Shown: one piece after another, positions 54,009 to 63,238 of the stretch | Position numbering within the stretch: the first letter of the stretch is position 1 | Layout of the letters: every line of letters starts with the position of its first letter | Assembly: GCA_025462735.1 (NCBI GenBank) | Contig: JAOAPC010000009.1 | Coordinates: 113,469-177,468 of the forward strand | Reading direction: 5' to 3' | Source of the DNA: Acidobacteriaceae bacterium | GTDB lineage: Bacteria; Acidobacteriota; Terriglobia; Terriglobales; Acidobacteriaceae | DNA length: 64,000 bases | The notes under the pieces: model-generated | What the model was told of the DNA's origin: nothing | Databases searched by the model: none | Seen by the model: only the letters and a program-made list of their open reading frames with translations | Translations under genes and position numbers: made by a program

Positions 54009-54619
54009 CAGTTCATGCCTCCGTTGCTGCCGCGGGTGTCGATCGTCGGAACATAGAAAGCATTTATGTCAAACTGAACCCGGTCGCCGGTACCGGTACC
54101 ATTCTCGGGGTTCTCAAATTTTTCGGAGTCGATCCGGGTCTGCTTGAAGTGCTTCGAGCTCTCCATCTTCCGCACTAGATCGAGTGCCTGCTCCCGCGTC
54201 TCTCCACCTACAACCAGCCGCAATTCCAGATTGTTGTCAGGAGAGATCCCGGGATGAATGGAAATTACGTGCAGGTGCGCAGGCATGACCTGCTCCAGTT
54301 GCTCGAAAGCCAGTGTCCAGGAAAATGCCTTTCGCTCGAATAAATCATTAAGGAACCGCGAGCGGTCGCGCACAACCCGGTTCTGCGGCTGGTTGAGCAT
54401 GGACTGAGCCTGGTTTCTTTCCTGGTCAAATTCGGCCAGCTCGGTTTTAAGTTTTGCAAGTTGCTGGCGATCGCGACCGCCCTCGATAAATCCTGACACC
54501 GCCAAGAAGACCAGCAGGGCAGTGGTCAGCGCGAGCAGGCCCAAGCCGGTACCCCAGTAGGTCCAAAACTGACGCGCATCCTCGTAAGGCTGAGACGCGA
54601 GATTGATGTTGAGCCGCAT
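54008..54619 (-). CDS. PilN-like fimbrial assembly protein
   Basis: 203 residues from the ATG at 54619, two bases after the upstream stop (an in-frame TTG at 54640 is less likely). The N-terminus RLNINLASQPYEDARQF is the conserved PilN motif that binds PilM. One membrane helix (about 23-47) precedes a coiled coil and a C-terminal ferredoxin-like domain. Partner of PilM and PilO. Confidence 0.86.
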   Translation of the reverse strand: MRLNINLASQPYEDARQFWTYWGTGLGLLALTTALLVFLAVSGFIEGGRDRQQLAKLKTELAEFDQERNQAQSMLNQPQNRVVRDRSRFLNDLFERKAFSWTLAFEQLEQVMPAHLHVISIHPGISPDNNLELRLVVGGETREQALDLVRKMESSKHFKQTRIDSEKFENPENGTGTGDRVQFDINAFYVPTIDTRGSNGGMN

Positions 54620-54620
54620 A

Positions 54621-55514
54621 TCAGGAAAGGAGCGCGCCAACTACGCCCGCCATCCTCCATTTCGGAATCGAGCCCCCACCCAGTCCAAGCTGTGAAGCTC
54701 GAACTAGTTCCTTTACTTCCGCGCCCGTCTGCGCCTGCAGCGCCGGCGCCGCGCCTGCAATATCTGAAATTCCCGCAACGTAAACCGCTTCGATATTGGT
54801 GGCATACGTATCTTGAAAAAACACCACTGACGGATACACATCTTCGGCAAGCTGCTCACCGCTAATCGTCACGCCGCGGGCGTTTTCCAAAGTGCGGAAG
54901 AGCAAAAGTTGCCGTTTGTCCAAAATTGCAATGCTGGTGGTGTGCGCGTCCACCTTGATCACCAGCGATCCCGCGTTGCCGGGTGCTCCGCCCAGCGCAG
55001 CAAGCATCGACGGCAGAACCACACCGGGACTGAATCCCGCATCGCGAAATACTGCTTCATAATCCTGCACAACGTTATTGAGGCAGACCGCGGCTATTAC
55101 GCGAAGACCCGCACCGGTGTTTTGTGCATGATAGGAAACCGCAGCTTTCTCCACGTCGAAAGGAAGTGACTTGCGTAGCCGGAAGCGGATCACACCTTCA
55201 GCTTCCTTCGTCTTCTCCGGTAATGTATCGAAGTCGAGCAAAACGACTCGCACGGCGGCGTCGGGAAGGACGGCAATTACATCGCGCGAGTGCCCGCCGA
55301 CTTGCTCTAGCGCGCGGCGCAGCGCATTCACGACCATGTCGCGCTGGCGAACATTTCCCTCCGTCAAATCCGGCACCACGCACCCCGGCGCAAGCTCGCT
55401 GGTTGAGCAGAGCTCGAGCACCTGGCGTGAATCGGAAGCGCGTCCTGCAATCACCCGGTCAGGAGCGATCTCGCAGGCCAGCTTCGGTCTCGCGGAATGG
55501 TTGGTACGGAGCAT
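54621..55514 (-). CDS. PilM-like actin-fold assembly protein
   Basis: 297 residues. Actin-like/GspL cytoplasmic fold: IAPDRVIAGRASDS, VVLLDFDTLPEKTKEAEGVI, RFRLRKSLPFDVEKA, and GSLVIKVDAHTTSIAILD with the nucleotide-loop-like acidic residue. It should bind the PilN tail and connect to the ATPase. It begins the PilMNOP-like set, about 100 bases after the ATPase gene. Confidence 0.85.
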   Translation of the reverse strand: MLRTNHSARPKLACEIAPDRVIAGRASDSRQVLELCSTSELAPGCVVPDLTEGNVRQRDMVVNALRRALEQVGGHSRDVIAVLPDAAVRVVLLDFDTLPEKTKEAEGVIRFRLRKSLPFDVEKAAVSYHAQNTGAGLRVIAAVCLNNVVQDYEAVFRDAGFSPGVVLPSMLAALGGAPGNAGSLVIKVDAHTTSIAILDKRQLLLFRTLENARGVTISGEQLAEDVYPSVVFFQDTYATNIEAVYVAGISDIAGAAPALQAQTGAEVKELVRASQLGLGGGSIPKWRMAGVVGALLS

Positions 55515-55525
55515 AAAAAAGTTTC

Positions 55526-55610
55526 CAGTGATTACTGGCTAGTGGTCAGTGGATCAAGGAATTAGTGCGGTTCACTTAGCACCGGACTAACCACTAATCA
55601 CTACCCACTG
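55526..55610. repeat. Imperfect inverted repeat between ATPase and PilM genes
   Basis: A 27-base arm (55526-55552) matches the reverse complement of 55584-55610 at about 20 positions, both built from AGTG/TTAGTGG steps. It fills most of the 101-base gap. It looks like a REP-type or degenerate element rather than a terminator. Confidence 0.5.
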
Positions 55611-55615
55611 CCTTT

Positions 55616-57307
55616 CTATCTCATTGTTTCAATAAACGTGACCTTATTGATTTCCTTCAGTGTGGTCATCCCGCTGCGCACTTTGTCGAGCGCGGATTCG
55701 CGCAAAAAGCGCATGCCTTCTTCACGCGCCGCGCGCCGGATCTCCGAAGTAGGCTTGCGGGCCAGAATCATCTCACGTATGCGGTCACTCAAATCAAGCA
55801 GTTCGTGAATCGCACTTCGGCCACGGAAACCTGTGCCGGCGCATTCAATGCATCCCTGGCCCTCGTAGAACGAAACCTTCGACCACTGCTCCGGATCGAG
55901 CCCACTCGCCTCTAGCACCTCCGCAGGGTAGTGGACTACTTCGCGGCAAGAGTTACAAATTAATCGCACCAGCCGCTGCGCCAGAATGCAATTCAGAGCA
56001 GAGACGAAGTTGTAAGGCTCAACTCCCATGTTCAGAAAGCGTCCGAGCACATCGACCACGTTGTTGGCGTGGACGGTGGTAAATACAAGGTGCCCGGTGA
56101 GCGCGGACTGAATCGCGATCTGCGCGGTTTCGGTGTCGCGGATTTCGCCGACCATGATCTTGTCAGGATCGTGCCGCAAAATCGAGCGCAAGCCTCGTGC
56201 AAACGTCAGGCCTTTTTTCTCGTTCACAGGAATCTGGGTGATGCCCCGAATCTGATACTCGACCGGATCTTCAATGGTGATGATCTTGTCTTCTTCGGTT
56301 TTGATCTCATTAACTGCCGCGTAAAGCGTAGTCGTCTTTCCGCTTCCGGTCGGCCCGGTGACCAGCACCATCCCGTATGGTTCTTTAATGTAGCGGCGGA
56401 ATTTGCGTAAATCGTCTTCGTCAAAACCCACTACGTCGAGTGTGAGCGAACGAAATTTTTCGCTCATGGATTCTTTGTCGAGGACGCGAAGCACCGCATC
56501 TTCGCCATGAATCGATGGCATGATCGAAACACGAAAATCAATTGGCCGTTCCGGCTGCCCGTACTTCACGCGAAAACGTCCGTCCTGCGGGACCCGGCGC
56601 TCGGAGATGTCCAGCTCGCTCATAACCTTGATGCGCGAGATGATAGTCGAATGGTGCTCCTTGGCAATGGGCGGCATAGCCTGCGTGAGCACGCCATCAA
56701 TGCGGAACTTAATGCCTACAGAGTCGTCCTGGGTCTCAATGTGGATATCACTCGCACGTCGCTGCAGCGCGGTGAAAATCGTGGTGTCCACGAGCCGGAT
56801 AATCGGGCTCATGTCGCCTTGCGCGGTCAGCTTGTCGATGGAGATGCTTTCGTCGCCGCCCTCTTCCTCGTGGACCACAGCCAGGGTGAAGCCTTCGCTG
56901 GCGTCTTCGAGAACGCGCTTCGACTGTTCCGTCTTCTTCAGGATTTCGCTGATCTGCGCCAGCGTCGCAACTTTCGTGATGATGCGCTTGCCTAGCAGTA
57001 GGCTGATCTCATCGATCATCATCAGCTGGCTGGGATCGGCAATGGCAATCGCCAAACGTCCATCGGCAGTTTCTTCCAGCGGAACAAAGTTGTAGCGGAA
57101 CATTAAATGCGGCGAGATTTTAGTAAACAGATCGTGATGCAGCTGGAAATTATGCAGATCTATGAACTCGCACCGATACCGCCGCGCAACGTCCTTGGCG
57201 TGCTCAAGGTCGGTGGCGTGCGAGCCGGTCGAACCCTGACCATTTCCGCCACCTACGAAAACCGATTTTTTTTCTAGCTTTTCTGCTTTCTCTGCCATGC
57301 TTCCCAT
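55616..57307 (-). CDS. GspE/PilB-type secretion/pilus assembly ATPase
   Basis: 563 residues from the ATG at 57307. N-terminal MshEN-like domain (CEFIDLHNFQLHHDLFTKIS), then the ATPase core: GPTGSGKTTT (Walker A), ITIEDPVEYQ (Asp box), GLRSILRHDPDKIMVGEIRD (Walker B), TGHLVFTTVHAN (His box). The zinc-binding Cys pairs CNSC and CIEC follow. It powers assembly or secretion with GspF. No PilT-like retraction gene is nearby. Confidence 0.95.
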   Translation of the reverse strand: MGSMAEKAEKLEKKSVFVGGGNGQGSTGSHATDLEHAKDVARRYRCEFIDLHNFQLHHDLFTKISPHLMFRYNFVPLEETADGRLAIAIADPSQLMMIDEISLLLGKRIITKVATLAQISEILKKTEQSKRVLEDASEGFTLAVVHEEEGGDESISIDKLTAQGDMSPIIRLVDTTIFTALQRRASDIHIETQDDSVGIKFRIDGVLTQAMPPIAKEHHSTIISRIKVMSELDISERRVPQDGRFRVKYGQPERPIDFRVSIMPSIHGEDAVLRVLDKESMSEKFRSLTLDVVGFDEDDLRKFRRYIKEPYGMVLVTGPTGSGKTTTLYAAVNEIKTEEDKIITIEDPVEYQIRGITQIPVNEKKGLTFARGLRSILRHDPDKIMVGEIRDTETAQIAIQSALTGHLVFTTVHANNVVDVLGRFLNMGVEPYNFVSALNCILAQRLVRLICNSCREVVHYPAEVLEASGLDPEQWSKVSFYEGQGCIECAGTGFRGRSAIHELLDLSDRIREMILARKPTSEIRRAAREEGMRFLRESALDKVRSGMTTLKEINKVTFIETMR

Positions 57308-57325
57308 TCCAAACCTACCCCACAA

Positions 57326-58528
57326 CTAATGAATGCTCGATCCCAAGGTGAATATCGGCAAATATAGCGAAATTAAGATTCCGCCTACGAATACCGCCAT
57401 GATGATAAGGATGACCGGTTCGATCAATGCCATGGCGCCCGCGAGCGCAGTTTGCACATCTTCTTCGTAGAATTCCGCCACTGAGTTCAACATGGCCGGC
57501 AACGCACCGGTTGATTCGCCTACTTCAATCATTTCCACCGAAAGATCCGGAAACACTTTCTGCTCTTCCAGGCTCTTGGCCAGCGATTGGCCTTCACGTA
57601 CTCGCACAGAGGCGCGCTGAATTCCATTCAGAATCGTTCGACTGTTCATCGAAGCGCCTGCGGTCTCAAGAGAAGGAACCAGCGGCATTCCGCCCGTCAG
57701 CAGGGTCGACAGCATTCGCGAAAATGTGGAAACGTGGTATTTCATCCAAATATCGCCGACCAGGGGAATCTTGTGCGTCGCACGGTCGATTGACTCCGCG
57801 CCGCGGTCCGTCGCCTTCCAGCGCCATAACAAAAAGATCAGGAGTACGATCGCAACCAGCACGACTGGGGCATAGCGCTGCGCGTGCGTGCCCATCTCGA
57901 GCATCAACAGCGTGATCGCGGGGAGCTGCGCATTCAAATCCGAGTAAAGCTTGGCAAACTGCGGGACGACATAGGTCACCAGAAAAATCAGCATGCAGGT
58001 CACAACTGACACCAGCAGCGCCGGATAAATCAGCGAAACCGCCAGCTTTTTCTTGAAAGTCAACGCCATCTTCTGAAAGTTCACGTAGCGAGTGAGCACC
58101 TCGTCCATATTTCCGCTTTTCTCGCCCGCCATCAACGTTGTCGTATAAATCTTCGGAAACACATGCTGCGCGGCAAATGCCTCAGAAAGCAGCTCGCCCC
58201 CTTTAACTCGCTCGCGAACGTTCTGCAAAAGCGTACGGAAATATGTGTCCCGCTGCCGCTTGACCAGTAAATCCATCGACCCCAAAACCGGCAGGCCCGC
58301 CTTCAAAAGCGTAAGCAGCTGCTGATTGAAGACCAAAAAGGTTGACGCTCTTACTCGCTTCCGCCGCGCTGCCTTCCCGCCGATCAGTATTCCCTTAGGT
58401 TTGACCCAATAGACTAGGAAACCCTGTTGAGCGAAACGCTCCCGCACCTCCGATTCTGAGATTCCGCTCTCCACCTGCTGCAGCAGGCGGCCGCGCTCGT
58501 CAGCGACTTTGATCAGAAATTCAGCCAT
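57326..58528 (-). CDS. GspF/PilC-type inner-membrane platform protein
   Basis: 400 residues from the ATG at 58528. Two T2SSF domains: FNQQLLTLLKAGLPVLGSMDLL (first) and STFSRMLSTLLTGGMPLVPSL (second), with membrane helices near residues 165-190, 215-235 and 370-395. It binds the ATPase and rotates pseudopilin subunits. Located just upstream of the ATPase with a gap of 18 bases. Confidence 0.93.
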   Translation of the reverse strand: MAEFLIKVADERGRLLQQVESGISESEVRERFAQQGFLVYWVKPKGILIGGKAARRKRVRASTFLVFNQQLLTLLKAGLPVLGSMDLLVKRQRDTYFRTLLQNVRERVKGGELLSEAFAAQHVFPKIYTTTLMAGEKSGNMDEVLTRYVNFQKMALTFKKKLAVSLIYPALLVSVVTCMLIFLVTYVVPQFAKLYSDLNAQLPAITLLMLEMGTHAQRYAPVVLVAIVLLIFLLWRWKATDRGAESIDRATHKIPLVGDIWMKYHVSTFSRMLSTLLTGGMPLVPSLETAGASMNSRTILNGIQRASVRVREGQSLAKSLEEQKVFPDLSVEMIEVGESTGALPAMLNSVAEFYEEDVQTALAGAMALIEPVILIIMAVFVGGILISLYLPIFTLGSSIH

Positions 58529-58634
58529 TTCACTCAGAAATCCGGGTTCGCCCACCCCAGTCTAACATTCAAGAATCCTCGATTTTGCAGCTACTTAGCA
58601 CTAAAGCCTATCCGGAGTAACGTCCCAAAAAGGC

Positions 58635-59309
58635 TCAGTTTCCAGTTTCGTCTTCAATCACTTCAGTTCCGGGAGCCGGGTTAAACCGGAACTGCGCGTC
58701 AGGAACCGCAACGTTCTCCTTTTGATTGCTGAACCGATACTCCGTAATGGAATCGTCCGTGCCGTAGAGCATAATTCTGGCAATCTTATGCTCCGGCGTG
58801 ACCTCCAGAAGCACCTCCCGCACCGTGTCCTCCATGCCGCGGGGAACACCCCGCAATATCACGCTATCCGGCTGCCAGGTCTGCATGTCCGGGGCGAAAG
58901 AAAGCCCCGACAACTCTTTTTCCAGCTTGGTTTTGCCAAGCAAAAATGCAAGCGGGGATCGAAGGTCGTCCAGCTTCTTCATGGAAGACTTCCGTACCTG
59001 CTTTGCCGCTGGCAAATATAGCCATCCGTCGCGTCCATCATCGACAAACAGCTTCTCCTCTGGAGAACGGTATTCCCAACGCATCTTGCCGGGTTTTTTT
59101 AGCCACAACCTTCCCGACTCGGTTCGCTCCATGCCCGATCCCTGGTAGATCTCGGTGAAATCGGCTTCCAAGCTTTGTAAGTGGTTGTAACGATCGTCGA
59201 CCAAACGAGCGAAAGTGCTAACGTTTGGCAGCGCAAACCCGGCGACTGCGCTACTCAGGAGAAACCAAGCGGCAAAAACAAGGGAAGACAAGCACGCGTT
59301 CAATCTCAT
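58635..59309 (-). CDS. lolA: Outer-membrane lipoprotein carrier LolA-like
   Basis: 224 residues. Signal peptide (about 1-27) then the LolA half-barrel: LQSLEADFTEIYQ, RTESGRLWLKKPGKMRWEYR, KLFVDDGRDGWLYLPAAKQV and EVLLEVTPEHKIARIMLYG. It should shuttle lipoproteins through the periplasm, confirming a diderm cell. The 106-base gap to the GspF gene holds nothing notable. Confidence 0.9.
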   Translation of the reverse strand: MRLNACLSSLVFAAWFLLSSAVAGFALPNVSTFARLVDDRYNHLQSLEADFTEIYQGSGMERTESGRLWLKKPGKMRWEYRSPEEKLFVDDGRDGWLYLPAAKQVRKSSMKKLDDLRSPLAFLLGKTKLEKELSGLSFAPDMQTWQPDSVILRGVPRGMEDTVREVLLEVTPEHKIARIMLYGTDDSITEYRFSNQKENVAVPDAQFRFNPAPGTEVIEDETGN

Positions 59310-59443
59310 TATTTTTTATCGATTTATCTGGGCCGAAGATCCGGAAAGATTGCAGAGGAGAACTCGTCTGATTCTAAATGGATGCCCGGAACAGCGCTGT
59401 GGAATCTTAAAGACCCGAGGATAAAAATCCGGTGAAATACCTA

Positions 59444-59483
59444 TTGTACTGTACCGAACAATGTACAAACGTTTGCATATAAT
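59444..59483 (+). promoter_or_regulatory. Inverted repeat and -10 box upstream of a small gene
   Basis: Perfect TTGTAC-N13-GTACAA (59444-59468), with a third TGTAC between the arms. TATAAT at 59478-59483 follows. The arrangement suits a repressor site just upstream of the promoter core for the small protein at 59500. Confidence 0.5.
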
Positions 59484-59499
59484 CCGCTCAGGATTTCTT

Positions 59500-59691
59500 A
59501 TGGGCTCTAACGCGAAGGTTCCTCTCGAGCGTCGCCGCCGCAACAACTTGTGGCAAGACATGCTGGGAGTTTTCAAGAATTCCCAGGACGGAAAGGCAAG
59601 GCGCGAGAGCGACTTAGTTAAAGCGCGATTGCAGCGCTGGGTAGAGCTTGCTGACAAGGCACTTGGAAAGAACCATTCCTCAAAGCACTAA
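59500..59691 (+). CDS. Small basic protein of unknown function
   Basis: 63 residues from an ATG with AGGA at good spacing. Strongly basic: VPLERRRRNNLWQDMLGVFK and ARRESDLVKARLQRWVELAD, probably two helices. An upstream in-frame ATG at 59461 lies inside the operator and is rejected. Its own promoter and operator support expression. It might bind nucleic acid or act as a stress peptide. Confidence 0.5.
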   Translation: MGSNAKVPLERRRRNNLWQDMLGVFKNSQDGKARRESDLVKARLQRWVELADKALGKNHSSKH

Positions 59692-60446
59692 TTCTCCCGA
59701 GAACTCCGAAATAACGAGTATTGATGCGTACCCCCCACCTTACTTAGCAGCGGATTGCCCGCCACTATCTTTTCCTTCTCAAAGGCCGGATTCGCATAAA
59801 TCATCCAAAGTGGTCGCGGATTTTGACGTAGCGAGTTCTCAAGATTTTGCAAGAACACCCGCAGAGCGGGTTCAGGCAACGGGTTAAACAAAAAGAGAAC
59901 AATGGGCTCGACAGGAAAACAAAATGTGGTCGCATCTCCGCAGACGACCTCAATCTCCATCTTCCCACCTCTCTGTTTGAAAGCCAGAGCATTTTCACGA
60001 GCGATTCGGTCGAGTTCAGGAAGAAGCTCGATCCCAATTATTCTGCGAAACCCATACTCTGTTGCCAGCAGGAGCGCTCGTCCCTTGCCGGAGCCGATAT
60101 CGATGAACGTGAAATGGCTGAAATCGGAGAGTGGATCGAGATGAACTGCGAGTGCAGCCATCATTTCACGGAACTCCTCCGGCGGGACGGGCTGATAAGG
60201 AGAATTCAGAAGTCCCAATAAACGTGCGCGCCAACTTACGGTCGCGGCGGTGGTATCGACACGTTTCTCCCAGTCGTAGTCGACGTCTCCGTAGCGCTCG
60301 CGGCGCTTTTCGGGAAGGGAATCACGCACGAACTCCCATGCGATCGTAAGCAAACGGTGCAGCACGGTTATTGTGCTGGCTTCTGTACGCTCTTGACGCC
60401 ACCAGACCGCGAACGCAGGGAGCAAATTAAATTCGGATTCGGACAC
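59688..60446 (-). CDS. Class I SAM-dependent methyltransferase-like protein
   Basis: 252 residues from a GTG. The SAM loop is FIDIGSGKGRALLLA (about 114-128), followed by IIGIELLPELDRIARENA and VVCGDATTFCF. The downstream NPLPEPALRVFLQNLENSL replaces the usual catalytic NPPY, and the target is unknown. A long N-terminal helical stretch precedes the core. Its last four bases overlap, antisense, the end of the small plus-strand gene. Confidence 0.82.
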   Translation of the reverse strand: MSESEFNLLPAFAVWWRQERTEASTITVLHRLLTIAWEFVRDSLPEKRRERYGDVDYDWEKRVDTTAATVSWRARLLGLLNSPYQPVPPEEFREMMAALAVHLDPLSDFSHFTFIDIGSGKGRALLLATEYGFRRIIGIELLPELDRIARENALAFKQRGGKMEIEVVCGDATTFCFPVEPIVLFLFNPLPEPALRVFLQNLENSLRQNPRPLWMIYANPAFEKEKIVAGNPLLSKVGGTHQYSLFRSSREN

Positions 60447-60470
60447 GAGATCAGGATTCGTCTGCTGATC

Positions 60471-61397
60471 CTAATTTGCAGGAGAAAGTTTTGGAACCGC
60501 ACTAGGAATGTGGCCGATTGGCAGGCCTTTATCAAGAAACGGCAGGTCGTCTGGATTACTCACGACTACTCTGCCGCCATACTCGAGTCGATAAGGGTGG
60601 CGCAGTGGGTCTAAAGGAATGCCCCTCATCCAACCGGACGAAACCATCTCTGTAAATGTTCCCGGAAAATGGCCAGTTCGATCGCGCCAAGCCTGCACCA
60701 AACGCTCCAACGCCGTTACATCCTCATTAACCTGGATGGCCCGTAGGTGGGCCGTGGCATTCGCCTGGATCATTTTGTCGTGCGTGGTCCGGTAAGTCGC
60801 GCTCCACATCATGCGAGCGGTTTCGAGATCGCCACCATGCTGTGCCATCTGCGCCGCCATGATCTTCAAAAACGGATGGGTATTTGGCAATTGCGAACCG
60901 CGCAGAAAGGCTTCGGCGGCGTGACGGTAGTCTTTCTGGTCGTAATAAATGAACGCGAGATCGTAATACAGGCGCCAGTTGTCCGGATTATTCTGAGTTC
61001 CATACTGCACCAACTCAATTGCCTTGCCCGGATCTCCGGCGCCTTCCGGCTGCTTGGCTGTGAGAAAAGTCCCGCCGAATTCGTACGCCGGTATCAAGTG
61101 GGGATCGAGCTGCGTGGTGATGTTCAGAAGCGGCCATAGCAGTTTATAAGTTCCACCGCCTTGGCTGTGTTTACCCCCGAAATATTGCACCGTCCGGGTC
61201 CAATAAATATCCGCCAGCAGGCCCTCGTATCCCAGGCAAAGACGCTTCAGTAATTTCGGAGAGGAGATATAGAGCATTTGCTGCAGTGTCGCAGCCGGAG
61301 GTACCTGGTCCACTTTGTGTAGCAGTAATGCCGCGCTCGCCATGCTGCACACCAGAATAGTGCTGGCGATTGCTGTGACCTGACGTGAGCGGATCAT
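60471..61397 (-). CDS. TPR-containing membrane-anchored protein
   Basis: 308 residues. N-terminal signal/anchor (about 8-26). TPR-like helices across 105-225 include DNWRLYYDLAFIYYDQKDYR and FLKIMAAQMAQHGGDLETAR. The C-terminal DPLRHPYRLEYGGRVVVSNP is reminiscent of pilin/GspG ends. Its ATG overlaps the ABC permease stop by four bases, so it should act with the exporter. Confidence 0.78.
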   Translation of the reverse strand: MIRSRQVTAIASTILVCSMASAALLLHKVDQVPPAATLQQMLYISSPKLLKRLCLGYEGLLADIYWTRTVQYFGGKHSQGGGTYKLLWPLLNITTQLDPHLIPAYEFGGTFLTAKQPEGAGDPGKAIELVQYGTQNNPDNWRLYYDLAFIYYDQKDYRHAAEAFLRGSQLPNTHPFLKIMAAQMAQHGGDLETARMMWSATYRTTHDKMIQANATAHLRAIQVNEDVTALERLVQAWRDRTGHFPGTFTEMVSSGWMRGIPLDPLRHPYRLEYGGRVVVSNPDDLPFLDKGLPIGHIPSAVPKLSPAN

Positions 61398-62173
61398 TTC
61401 AGGTTCCGGCGTTCGAAAATTAGGACGGCGCCGCTAAGGACCGCCGCAGAGTAAACCAGGACATACGCCGTATTTAGCAATATCAGGCGGTGCGGCACCG
61501 GCTCGCCGTGTGCGACCTGGCTGATCACATTGAGAGCGGAAAAATTTGGGATCAAATACGCTGCCCCAGTCGCCAATAGCCCCGTGGTTCCGTGGGCCAT
61601 GGCCGCGAAATTCCGCAGATCTTGTGCGAAACTGCCGATCACAAAAAGCCAGAAAGCAAAAATGGCAGAAAAGATTGGCGTAGAAAAAGACGAGAAGAAA
61701 AGCGCCAACGCAGTGATGATCACGAATTGCAGAATTATGAAGTACAGTGCGACCAGGATGCCGACATCCGAGCGCTCGAAGTGGTGCGACACATAAGCGA
61801 GCGCCGCGAATACTCCGATAGCCATAAAAAACGTGTTCACCACCAGCGTTCCCGAGAGACCGAAAAATTTACCGGCGATGAACTCCCAGCGCCTGACCGG
61901 ACGCGAAAGGACCGTGTAAAGCGTGCGCTTGTCGATTTCCTTTGAAACCAACCCGATTCCGATGAAGATCGCGATGACAATTCCAAACAGTGAAACTGCG
62001 GTAAGCCCGAGATTGATGACTACCAGGCGCTCGATCTGAATGGAAATCTGCCCCACTAATACCGCGGCTGCCGACATCAACAGCGCAAACGCGATCAGGT
62101 TGTAGAGCACACGATCGCGCACCGCTTCGCGGAAAGTGTTGGTCGCGATATGTAAAATGCGGGTATTCATCAT
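61394..62173 (-). CDS. ABC-2 type transporter permease
   Basis: 259 residues with six predicted membrane helices. The start ILHIATNTFREAVRDRVLYNLI and GLVSKEIDKRTLYTVLSRPVRRWEF are typical of ABC-2 permeases of the NatB/CcmB-like group. The ATP-binding subunit lies 33 bases upstream. Substrate unknown. Confidence 0.9.
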   Translation of the reverse strand: MMNTRILHIATNTFREAVRDRVLYNLIAFALLMSAAAVLVGQISIQIERLVVINLGLTAVSLFGIVIAIFIGIGLVSKEIDKRTLYTVLSRPVRRWEFIAGKFFGLSGTLVVNTFFMAIGVFAALAYVSHHFERSDVGILVALYFIILQFVIITALALFFSSFSTPIFSAIFAFWLFVIGSFAQDLRNFAAMAHGTTGLLATGAAYLIPNFSALNVISQVAHGEPVPHRLILLNTAYVLVYSAAVLSGAVLIFERRNLK

Positions 62174-62206
62174 TGTGCTTACCGTCCGTTGCCCGGTTAC
62201 AGAGTG

Positions 62207-63154
62207 TTAAGTCCCGGGAGAAACTGCCTCCGACTTCGCTGACGTCCCAAGCTGCGCCACGAAATAATCTTCCAACGAGGTTCGCACCGGGACCACCGAA
62301 ATCAGCCGCAGGTGCTCCCGCCGCAAGGCCTCCAGGGCAGTATCTTGGTTTTCCTCTGGAAGAATTACGCGCATGGTGTCGCCAGCTGAATGACACTCCG
62401 CTCCCATGGAGCGAATGCCAGCCGGCACCGCCCCTCCTTGCCAAACAATTTCCACCTTGCCGTGCACGCTGGCCGTCAGTTCCGCCACCGCCCCGATTCC
62501 GCGCAGTTCTCCCTGGTGAATAATCGCCACCCGGTCGCATAGCGCTTCGGCGTCAGAAAGAATGTGCGTGGAAAAGAAAACTGTCTTGCCCTGACCTTTC
62601 AGCTCTTCGATGAGGGTGCGGACCTCGCGACGTCCCATCGGGTCGAGGCCGGACATCGGTTCATCCAGAAATACAACCTTTGGGTCATGCAAGATTGCTT
62701 GCGCGATCCCAGCTCGCTGCAACATTCCCTTTGAAAACTTCCGCAACTGAACGTTCGCGGAACCGCTCAACTTCACCTGCTCGAGCGCTGTATCGACCTT
62801 GCGCGAAAGCTGTTTGGGATCCATGCCGGAAAGTTGACCGTAATATCGCAGCAGTTCTCGCGCCGTCAGGTGATCGTAAAAATACGGCTGCTCTGGCAGG
62901 AATCCGATTTGCGCCTTCATGCGCGGGTCGTCAAGTTTCATCCCCAGGATTCGGGCAGTGCCGGCGGTAGGGAAGACCAGTCCCATCAGAATCTTCAGGG
63001 TAGTGGTTTTTCCAGCTCCGTTCGGACCCAGGAATCCGAAAATCTCACCTTCCGCAATGGCAAGATTCAGCGGCTGCAGCGCTCGCTTGGAGCGCTTTCG
63101 CCAGAAGCCGGCAGCATAGATTTTTTCGAGATCGACGATTTCAATTGCAGGCAT
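62207..63154 (-). CDS. ABC transporter ATP-binding protein
   Basis: 315 residues from the ATG at 63154. GPNGAGKT (43-50) is Walker A, FSKGM the signature, VVFLDEPMSGLDP Walker B, and FSTHIL the switch histidine. The C-terminal ~90 residues (from LTASVHGKVEIVW) are the extra domain of NatA-like exporters. It energises the adjacent ABC-2 permease. Confidence 0.94.
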   Translation of the reverse strand: MPAIEIVDLEKIYAAGFWRKRSKRALQPLNLAIAEGEIFGFLGPNGAGKTTTLKILMGLVFPTAGTARILGMKLDDPRMKAQIGFLPEQPYFYDHLTARELLRYYGQLSGMDPKQLSRKVDTALEQVKLSGSANVQLRKFSKGMLQRAGIAQAILHDPKVVFLDEPMSGLDPMGRREVRTLIEELKGQGKTVFFSTHILSDAEALCDRVAIIHQGELRGIGAVAELTASVHGKVEIVWQGGAVPAGIRSMGAECHSAGDTMRVILPEENQDTALEALRREHLRLISVVPVRTSLEDYFVAQLGTSAKSEAVSPGT

Positions 63155-63238
63155 AGCGGTGAATGCGCCTGCCAAAAATTATATGCAATTACAGGGAGAG
63201 CGGAAGGCTGGATAGTTACAGTTCCGTTACTACAGTGT

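Noticed and set aside
59461..59499. Upstream ATG for the small basic protein
   Set aside because: It lies inside the inverted repeat and before the -10 box, so it would not be on the transcript; the ATG at 59500 has a ribosome site.
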